Shown piece by piece: positions 24,520 to 30,668 of a stretch of 33,635 bases of DNA. Under the pieces are notes generated by a model. It was not told the DNA's origin. It saw only the letters and a program-made list of their open reading frames with translations, and searched no databases. Location of the stretch: the NCBI GenBank assembly GCA_023396415.1, contig JAEWWJ010000010.1, forward strand, positions 1-33,635, given 5' to 3'. Numbering within the stretch: the stretch's first letter is position 1; each line of letters starts with the position of its first letter. A program made the translations under genes and the position numbers. Origin of the DNA: Bacteroidota bacterium (GTDB lineage Bacteria > Bacteroidota > Bacteroidia > Bacteroidales > F082).

Positions 24520-24547
24520 TATTATTCACCTATTAAAACATACAATT

Positions 24548-25171
24548 ATGTCAAAAGTTAAAGAACTTCAATTCCCACAATTACCTTATGCTTACACCGC
24601 CTTAGAGCCTCATATTGATGCTATGACGATGGAAATTCATTATACCCGTCACCATAAGGCTTACTTTGATAACTTAAACGCTGCCACCAAAGACAATGAA
24701 ATGTCGGAAATGAGCTTTTCCGATTTGTTGGCCAACATCAGCAAATACCCTGTTGCTGTGCGTAACAACGGTGGAGGCCACTACAACCATGAGCTGTTTT
24801 GGAGTGTAATGTCGCCCGACGGAGGCGGAAAGCCTTCAGGCGAGCTGGCCGATGCCATTGTAAAATCCTTTGGATCATTTGAAGCCATGCAAGAACAATT
24901 TAACACTGCTGCAAAAACGCGCTTTGGCAGTGGATGGGCTTGGTTGGCTGTAAAAGCCGACAAAAGTCTCGCAGTATGCTCCACCCCCAACCAAGACAAT
25001 CCATTGATGGATGTGAGCGACTGCAAGGGCACGCCCATTCTTGGCCTCGACGTTTGGGAACATGCCTACTACTTGAAATATCAAAACAAGAGACCTGATT
25101 ACGTTTCGGCCTTTTGGAATGTTGTGAATTGGGCCGAAGTGGCTGCCAATTACACCAAGGCGATAAAATAA
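24548..25171 (+). CDS. sodA: Superoxide dismutase, Mn-type (Fe/Mn family)
   Basis: A 207-residue cytoplasmic enzyme converting superoxide to oxygen and peroxide. Metal ligands are H31, H81, D168 and H172. Residues that distinguish the metal forms are Mn-like: GGGHYNH at 75-81 and Q149 in STPNQDNPLM, where Fe forms usually have AAQ-type sequence and no glutamine here. Relatives in Bacteroides and Porphyromonas can be cambialistic, so iron use is not excluded. The start at ATG 24548 is supported by the promoter at 24487-24519 and by the family's N-terminus (QFPQLPYAY). A strong terminator follows. Confidence 0.95.
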   Translation: MSKVKELQFPQLPYAYTALEPHIDAMTMEIHYTRHHKAYFDNLNAATKDNEMSEMSFSDLLANISKYPVAVRNNGGGHYNHELFWSVMSPDGGGKPSGELADAIVKSFGSFEAMQEQFNTAAKTRFGSGWAWLAVKADKSLAVCSTPNQDNPLMDVSDCKGTPILGLDVWEHAYYLKYQNKRPDYVSAFWNVVNWAEVAANYTKAIK

Positions 25172-25183
25172 TCGTCAGGAAAC

Positions 25184-25223
25184 AAAAAAAGAGAGTATTT
25201 CGACTAAATACTCTCTTTTTTTT
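25184..25223. terminator. Bidirectional terminator between sodA and rocD
   Basis: A perfect 10-bp stem (25191-25200 with 25206-25215) around a 5-base loop is flanked by A7 and T8 runs that extend pairing. It serves the converging sodA and ornithine aminotransferase transcripts. Confidence 0.93.
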
Positions 25224-25239
25224 GGATGAAAGTCAACTG

Positions 25240-26475
25240 TTACTTTGAAAATTCACGAAATGACTTCTTGATTCTTTCGATGGCATCGCGCAGCTGGTCT
25301 TCGGTGATAACCAAAGGAGGCGCAAAGCGAATGATGTTTCCGTGGGTTGGTTTAGCCAGCACACCATTTTCGGCCATTTTCATACAAATATCCCAAGCAG
25401 TGTGGCTGGTTGGTGTATCATTTACGATCACGGCATTGAGAAGACCTTTGCCACGCACTTTGGTAACAAGCTCGGTTTCAACAATCAGTTTTTCCATTTC
25501 GGAGCGGAAGATTTTTCCTAAATGCTCGGCTTTTTCGGCTAGATTTTCTTCTCTTACCACCTCGAGGGCAGCAATGGCTACGCGGCACGCAACGGGGTTT
25601 CCGCCAAAAGTTGAACCATGTTCACCCGGTTTGATGGTCAGCATGACTTCGTCGCGGGTTAATACTGCCGAAACAGGATAAACGCCACCTGAAAGGGCTT
25701 TTCCAAGGATCAAAATGTCTGGTTTCACACCTTCGTGGTCGCAAGCCAACAATTTGCCTGTGCGAGCAATACCGGTTTGTACTTCATCGGCGATGAACAG
25801 TACGTTTTTTGCTTTGCACAATTCAAAAGCACCTTTCAAATACCCGTCATCCGGCACAAAAACTCCAGCTTCACCTTGAATGGGTTCGAGGAGAAAACCC
25901 GCTACGTTGGGATCTTCGAGTGCGGTCTCAAGCGCTTTGAGGTCGTTATAAGGAATGGTAACAAAGCCGGGTGTGTAGGGCCCAAAACCACCTCTTGAAT
26001 CGGGATCGGTTGACATACTGATCACTGTGATTGTGCGGCCATGGAAATTGTCGGCACAAACGATAATTTTGGCCATATTTTCGGGAATGCCTTTTACGGT
26101 GTAAGCCCATTTACGACATAGTTTCAGAGCTGTTTCATCGCCTTCGGCACCCGAATTCATCGGCAACACCTTATCGTAACCAAAAAATTCGGTAATGTAT
26201 TTTTCATACACTCCCAGCACATCGTTGTAAAACGCCCGTGAGGTAAGGGTGAGGGTTTGCGCCTGATCCACCAATGCTTGAATAATTTTGGGGTGGCAAT
26301 GACCTTGGTTAACGGCTGAGTATGCAGAAAGGAAATCGAAATATTCTTTGCCTTCAGCATCCCAAACCTTTGCGCCAATCCCTTTTGAAAGTACAACAGG
26401 CAGGGGATGATAATTGTGAGCGCCATACTTTTCTTCAAGTGCGATGGCCTGCTGCGAGCTAATTTTTTCCTTCAT
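25240..26475 (-). CDS. rocD: Ornithine--oxo-acid transaminase
   Basis: A 411-residue class III PLP aminotransferase converting ornithine and 2-oxoglutarate to glutamate semialdehyde and glutamate. Matching segments are YFDFLSAYSAVNQGHCHPKI, MNSGAEGDETALKLCRKW, FHGRTITVISMSTD, FIADEVQTGIARTG and the PLP lysine in LILGKALSGGVYPVSAVL. The N-terminal EEKYGAHNYHPLPVVLSKG is characteristic of ornithine aminotransferase rather than acetylornithine aminotransferase. It starts at ATG 26475 with its own -7 element (26529-26536) and ends at the shared terminator. Confidence 0.95.
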   Translation of the reverse strand: MKEKISSQQAIALEEKYGAHNYHPLPVVLSKGIGAKVWDAEGKEYFDFLSAYSAVNQGHCHPKIIQALVDQAQTLTLTSRAFYNDVLGVYEKYITEFFGYDKVLPMNSGAEGDETALKLCRKWAYTVKGIPENMAKIIVCADNFHGRTITVISMSTDPDSRGGFGPYTPGFVTIPYNDLKALETALEDPNVAGFLLEPIQGEAGVFVPDDGYLKGAFELCKAKNVLFIADEVQTGIARTGKLLACDHEGVKPDILILGKALSGGVYPVSAVLTRDEVMLTIKPGEHGSTFGGNPVACRVAIAALEVVREENLAEKAEHLGKIFRSEMEKLIVETELVTKVRGKGLLNAVIVNDTPTSHTAWDICMKMAENGVLAKPTHGNIIRFAPPLVITEDQLRDAIERIKKSFREFSK

Positions 26476-26528
26476 AATGAAACAGGTTAAGGGTTAATTT
26501 TTATTGTGAATAATATAACAATTAATTG

Positions 26529-26536
26529 CAAAAGTA
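26529..26536 (-). promoter_or_regulatory. rocD promoter -7 element
   Basis: The minus strand reads TACTTTTG, an exact TAnnTTTG, 53 bases before the rocD ATG. A TTG 16 bases upstream (26553-26555) is a possible but short-spaced -33 element. Confidence 0.5.
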
Positions 26537-26604
26537 GGCAAAATTACCGAGCCAATTGAAGGCGAAAAGAATTTTTTGAAGCGGGAGAAATGTAAATAAT
26601 TGCC

Positions 26605-27681
26605 TTACAGCAAATGTCGAAATGGCAAGAGCAGCCATTCAAAAAATTTATTGATTAAGGAGCGCCGCTTCCATTGTTCGTAATTGAACAGTTCCGAATT
26701 TTCGAGTGAGATTTTGATGTGTTGCTGCACTTGCTCTATGATTGTTTTTTGAGCGCCAACAAGAATAATTTCGTGCATATAACGAAAACTTCGGTAGTCG
26801 AAATTTGGCGATCCAATAGTAAAAGTTTGGTTATCAACGAGTAGAAGTTTTGCATGTAGATTGTGCGGAAAGTACATTCTAAATTGAATGCCGGCTTCGT
26901 GCAGTTGCCCAAGATATTTGTTGCGAAGAATATCTACTAAACCTACATCGGAGCGTTTGGGGATGATAACTTTTACTGCTACCCCTCGCTGAGCAGCTTC
27001 CATGAGTACTTTCCGGAGTTTGTAGCCAGGTAAAAAATAAGGTGTCTCAATGTCAATCGCAGTAGTGGCGTGCTTGATCATATAGATATAGCGTCGCATG
27101 ATGGGTTGATTGGTAATGGAAGGCATATCGCGAACAATCTCAAAATCATCGTGACGCAGAAGCCGCAAATAATAAGCTTTCCCGAAAATATACTTGTTAT
27201 AAATTTTAAAATCTTGGTGAAAAGCTTTCGTAAAGGCATGGCACAGGCCGCCTTTGGTTCTCAACACCGATTCGCGCCAGCTGAGGCTATATTCGGTAAA
27301 GTTAGCAGAGCCGATGTACGCAATATCGTCGTCAATGATCACCAATTTCTTGTGGTTGCGGCGATGGCCTCTGGTAAACATATCGGTGTTGAACTTAATT
27401 TTCTCAAAGAACCTTACTTCGGCACCTTGCTGTATCAAATCCGAAAAAAAATCTCTGATCACTGCAGCTCCACCCCAGGCATCAATCAACAGCTTTACCT
27501 CCAGTCCGGCCTTGACCTTTCGAAGCAATGCCTCCTTTAACCGAACACCAACTTCATCATTTCCAACACGATATGTTTGAATTAGTACACTTTTCCGGGC
27601 AGCTGCAATGTCATCAAATAAGACGTGATAGTATTGAATGGAGTCAGAAAAAAAATGATGGGGCTCTTTTATTTGGTACAT
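26605..27681 (-). CDS. Phospholipase D-family protein, cardiolipin synthase-like
   Basis: A 358-residue protein with two HKD motifs: HKKLVIID (first half, followed by GSANFTEYSLSWRES) and HAKLLLVD (second half, followed by GSPNFDYRSF). The paired motifs form one active site, as in cardiolipin synthases, which join phosphatidylglycerol units or use phosphatidylethanolamine. It lacks the two N-terminal membrane helices of ClsA and is nearer in layout to the short ClsB/ClsC type, so it probably binds the inner membrane peripherally. It starts two bases after the TGA of the LytTR response regulator (one intervening base), so the two are translationally coupled. Catalytic family is clear; exact phospholipid reaction is not proven. 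Confidence 0.88.
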   Translation of the reverse strand: MYQIKEPHHFFSDSIQYYHVLFDDIAAARKSVLIQTYRVGNDEVGVRLKEALLRKVKAGLEVKLLIDAWGGAAVIRDFFSDLIQQGAEVRFFEKIKFNTDMFTRGHRRNHKKLVIIDDDIAYIGSANFTEYSLSWRESVLRTKGGLCHAFTKAFHQDFKIYNKYIFGKAYYLRLLRHDDFEIVRDMPSITNQPIMRRYIYMIKHATTAIDIETPYFLPGYKLRKVLMEAAQRGVAVKVIIPKRSDVGLVDILRNKYLGQLHEAGIQFRMYFPHNLHAKLLLVDNQTFTIGSPNFDYRSFRYMHEIILVGAQKTIIEQVQQHIKISLENSELFNYEQWKRRSLINKFFEWLLLPFRHLL

Positions 27682-27682
27682 T

Positions 27683-28438
27683 TCATTTTTCCAATTGATG
27701 CAGCATTTCCAACAAGATAGGTTTCATTTTAGGGTCAAATGGCACGTAACAATCGTCGCTGGTAACAATGTTGAAGGCACCGGTGGAGTCGAATGTTTTA
27801 AAGTGGTGCATATTAAGCATATGTCCGTTTCCTAAGGAGACGAAATTATGGTTTTCAAACAAATCTTCATACTCGCGAAAAGGTTTATTGATGATAATTT
27901 TTTCATCGCTTTTGAGGTGAAACTGGGTCTTTTTTCCAACACCTTCACAGCGAATAATATCGTTGATGGTAATCAAATAAACGCCTGAATCGGCTTCCAG
28001 TACAAGCTTTTTTCCGTTTTCAAAATCGGGAATGATGTTGGTAAGGAAGGCATTTACTTTTAAACTGTTTTTCTCGAATTGCAAAGTAGTCACCAACTTA
28101 TTGAGTTCGGCGGCCAACTTAATGGGATTGACCGGTTTAAGAAAATATTTGATGGCACTAAAGCTCAATGCCTCAATAATATACTTTTCGTAAGCTGTGA
28201 TAAAAATGAAATTGAAACGAATGACATCCAATGAATTGAGCAAATCGAAGGCAGTGCCATCCTTTAAATGGATATCGAGAATCACCAAATCGGGATGTGT
28301 AGATTCAATCATTTGCATTGTACTCTTAACCCCATCAGTTTCGCCAATGATTTCAATTTCAGGACAATGAGTGGCAATGATATGCCGTAAAGCATAACGT
28401 GAATAGATTTCATCGTCAACGATTAAGGTGCGAAGCAT
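27683..28438 (-). CDS. LytTR-family response regulator
   Basis: A 251-residue two-domain regulator. The receiver domain (1-120) has acidic pocket residues D8 and D9, phosphoacceptor D55 in DLVILDIHLKDG, the switch threonine in FITAYEK and the lysine in KYFLKPVNP. The LytTR DNA-binding domain spans about 145-250 (GVYLITINDIIRCEGVGKKT, FVSLGNGHMLNM). LytTR regulators usually pair with a LytS/YehU-type histidine kinase, but none is adjacent; it is divergent from a membrane TPR-HTH protein and coupled to a phospholipase D-type gene. Its promoter is well formed (28470-28501). Confidence 0.93.
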   Translation of the reverse strand: MLRTLIVDDEIYSRYALRHIIATHCPEIEIIGETDGVKSTMQMIESTHPDLVILDIHLKDGTAFDLLNSLDVIRFNFIFITAYEKYIIEALSFSAIKYFLKPVNPIKLAAELNKLVTTLQFEKNSLKVNAFLTNIIPDFENGKKLVLEADSGVYLITINDIIRCEGVGKKTQFHLKSDEKIIINKPFREYEDLFENHNFVSLGNGHMLNMHHFKTFDSTGAFNIVTSDDCYVPFDPKMKPILLEMLHQLEK

Positions 28439-28469
28439 TGAGGTTTATTTGTTGGTAATTCTCTAAAAA

Positions 28470-28501
28470 CAAAAGTAAAGTAATTTCCACATACCGACAA
28501 A
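28470..28501 (-). promoter_or_regulatory. Promoter of the LytTR regulator-PLD operon
   Basis: The minus strand has TTTG (28498-28501), 20 bases, then TACTTTTG (28470-28477), both exact matches to the Bacteroidota consensus. The 5' untranslated region would be about 25-30 bases. Confidence 0.7.
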
Positions 28502-28560
28502 GAAATAAAATTGAAAAATGAAGGCAATGAGCCAGATGGAGCCCTCTTCAGGTTTAAACA

Positions 28561-28590
28561 TTTGCCGCAAAAATAAATACAGTACTTTTG
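28561..28590 (+). promoter_or_regulatory. Promoter of the TPR-HTH regulator gene
   Basis: TTTG (28561-28564) and TACTTTTG (28583-28590) are 18 bases apart and both are exact. Together with the minus-strand promoter at 28470-28501 this makes a compact divergent promoter region. Confidence 0.7.
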
Positions 28591-28614
28591 TGAGTTGTAG
28601 GCTTAGATCATAGC

Positions 28615-30297
28615 ATGAAAATTAATTCCTTTTCCTTATTGATTGTTTTGGCAACAGTAGCACTGCTGGCTCATTTCACGCCTCTTACTGCGCAAAAACA
28701 AGAGAAGCTCGACTCGCTTTTTCAAGTGCTTGAACGTGCCAAACACGACACCAATCGTGTTCAAACGATGATTGATATTTCATCGGAATACGCTACAAAT
28801 AACATCAAAAACGCACTTCAATACTGTGAAAGCGCGAGCCAATTGGCTGAAAAAACAGGCAACGAGCGCTTGATGGCCTTGTCAATTTACAATGCAGGGC
28901 TCATTTATTTTAACGCCGGACTTCTTGAGCAGTCGGCCAATAACTTTTACCGTTATCTCGAAATAGAACAAAACAAGAAAAACGATGAAGCTGTAGTGGC
29001 TACTTTGGTCAACATTGGAGCTATTCATTTGCAGATGAAACAGCTCGACAAAGCCGGTCAAAATTTTGAGGCGGCGCTCGACATCTTACTTCGCCATCGA
29101 GACAGCGCCAAAGATTCGTTGCAAAACAATGCCTTAGCCACTGTTTACAACAACTTGGGGATCGTGGAAAAAGAAAACAATCATTTTTCTAAAGCCGAAG
29201 AATACTATTTAAAAGGAATTGAATACACCCGTGGACAGCCCAATCGCACTTATCTTTTGGCAAATTTGTTGAACAACTTGGGTATGGTCAACATTTTGGA
29301 AAACAAATACGATGCAGCATTCAGCAATATCAACGAATCACTTGCATTGAGAATTGCCGACAACGACAAGCAAGGCGAGGCATCCTCCTATCAAAATTTG
29401 GCCCTGTATTACGAGAAATTGAATAACGACAATAAAGCCAAATTTTATTATTACAAAGCTTTGGGCATTGCCAACCAAACGGGAAGCAACACCTTATTAG
29501 AAAGCATTTATGAAAACATTTTTAACATCTACTTAAGGGTTCAAAATGCCGATTCGGCTCTAAAATACCACATCTTACTCAAAGAAAAAAACGACTTGAT
29601 TAATATGGAGGAAACCACTAAAGAGCTCACGAGACAAGAGTTAACGCTTCAGTTTCAAGAGCGGGAAAAAATTTCCAAGGTGGAGCAAAAGCGCATTCAA
29701 CAGCGTTATCTTTTCATCAGCGTGTTAACGATTTTGATCACCGTTATTGTTGGCTTGTTGTATTATCTCTCGCAAAGCCGCCTTCGCCGCTTGCAGCTCG
29801 AAAATGCCAACAGCGAGCTGGCCACTAAAAATCTACAACTATTGAAAGAACAATTAGAAACTGATTTGGAACAAAAAAACAAGGAGCTGGCCACCAATGT
29901 GATGTATCAGATTAAGAAGAACGAAATGCTTGAAAACATTGTTCAGAAGCTTTTAAAACACAGCCCTTATTTCAAAAAAGACAATCAAGAGTTGATTAAA
30001 AACATAGTTCAGGACCTTGAGAAAGCCACAGAAGACAATATTTGGGACGAGTTTGAAATGCGCTTTCAGCATGTTCACAATGGCTTTTATGACAAGCTCA
30101 ACGAGGTTTGCCCCGACCTTTCGCCCAATGAAAGGCGCGTTTGTGCCTTTTTAAGGCTCAACATGACGACCAAAGAAATTACCTCCATCACGGGTCAATC
30201 ACAAAGAAGTATTGAAGCAGCACGCTATCGCCTCCGCAAAAAACTCAATCTCACCAATTCGGAACAGGGATTGATCGAATTTCTTTCACAAATCTAA
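28615..30297 (+). CDS. Membrane-bound TPR protein with C-terminal LuxR-like DNA-binding domain
   Basis: A 560-residue protein. An N-terminal signal sequence (about 1-26) leads to a TPR array (about 40-320; ATLVNIGAIHLQMKQLDKAG, LATVYNNLGIVEKENNHFSK, LANLLNNLGMVNILENKYDA) expected in the periplasm. One membrane helix lies at about 365-387 (YLFISVLTILITVIVGLLYY), followed by a coiled coil (about 390-440) and a C-terminal helix-turn-helix domain (about 500-560) with LSPNERRVCAFLRLNMTTKE and GQSQRSIEAARYRLRKKL. The layout is that of a one-component transmembrane regulator common in Bacteroidota. It lacks kinase motifs. It is divergent from the LytTR regulator, so it may act on, or with, that operon. 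Confidence 0.88.
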   Translation: MKINSFSLLIVLATVALLAHFTPLTAQKQEKLDSLFQVLERAKHDTNRVQTMIDISSEYATNNIKNALQYCESASQLAEKTGNERLMALSIYNAGLIYFNAGLLEQSANNFYRYLEIEQNKKNDEAVVATLVNIGAIHLQMKQLDKAGQNFEAALDILLRHRDSAKDSLQNNALATVYNNLGIVEKENNHFSKAEEYYLKGIEYTRGQPNRTYLLANLLNNLGMVNILENKYDAAFSNINESLALRIADNDKQGEASSYQNLALYYEKLNNDNKAKFYYYKALGIANQTGSNTLLESIYENIFNIYLRVQNADSALKYHILLKEKNDLINMEETTKELTRQELTLQFQEREKISKVEQKRIQQRYLFISVLTILITVIVGLLYYLSQSRLRRLQLENANSELATKNLQLLKEQLETDLEQKNKELATNVMYQIKKNEMLENIVQKLLKHSPYFKKDNQELIKNIVQDLEKATEDNIWDEFEMRFQHVHNGFYDKLNEVCPDLSPNERRVCAFLRLNMTTKEITSITGQSQRSIEAARYRLRKKLNLTNSEQGLIEFLSQI

Positions 30298-30383
30298 TTC
30301 CTTTACCTTTAATCTATTACGCCCTTCTGTCGTAATGATATAGCATGGCAAAAGTCGCTGTGGTGTGTTTTTGTGCTATTTGT

Positions 30384-30419
30384 TTTGCGCCTTTAAGAGT
30401 TTTTAGTAGTTTAAGTTTG
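30384..30419 (+). promoter_or_regulatory. Promoter of the small protein gene at 30446
   Basis: TTTG (30384-30387) and an exact TAAGTTTG (30412-30419) are 24 bases apart. The transcript would start near 30426, about 20 bases before ATG 30446. Confidence 0.5.
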
Positions 30420-30445
30420 CATTGAAGTTCAAAAAAAACCAAACA

Positions 30446-30622
30446 ATGTCAACACACAACCAAGACGAAAACAAAACCCCTACCGGGCATCCAACGGATA
30501 AAGTTGCGGAAGACGATTTGGCAAAAGACCTCGAAGATTTTATTGAACGCAAGCAACATAAAAAGCAGGCCCTCATAAAGCTGCTTCGTTTTGTTGAAGT
30601 AAAGGACAAGCACAAAAAATAA
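30446..30622 (+). CDS. Small highly charged protein of unknown function
   Basis: A 58-residue frame starting at ATG 30446 (MSTHNQDENKTPTGHPTDKV), with an A-rich stretch just upstream and its own promoter. The sequence is polar and charged: an acidic centre (EDDLAKDLEDFIERKQ) and a basic C-terminus (EVKDKHKK), predicted to be helical in the second half. No signal peptide, membrane segment or cysteine is present. An in-frame TTG at 30422 would add eight residues. I do not recognise the family. It lies 46 bp before the adhesin gene in the same direction, so the two might share a transcript. Confidence 0.6.
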   Translation: MSTHNQDENKTPTGHPTDKVAEDDLAKDLEDFIERKQHKKQALIKLLRFVEVKDKHKK

Positions 30623-30668
30623 TCATCATTTATCATTTCATACAAATATTAACTTAAAACCCTTTATT

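Noticed and set aside
24509..24547. Longer N-terminus for superoxide dismutase
   Set aside because: The sodA -7 element (24512-24519) overlaps it, and the family N-terminus begins at ATG 24548.
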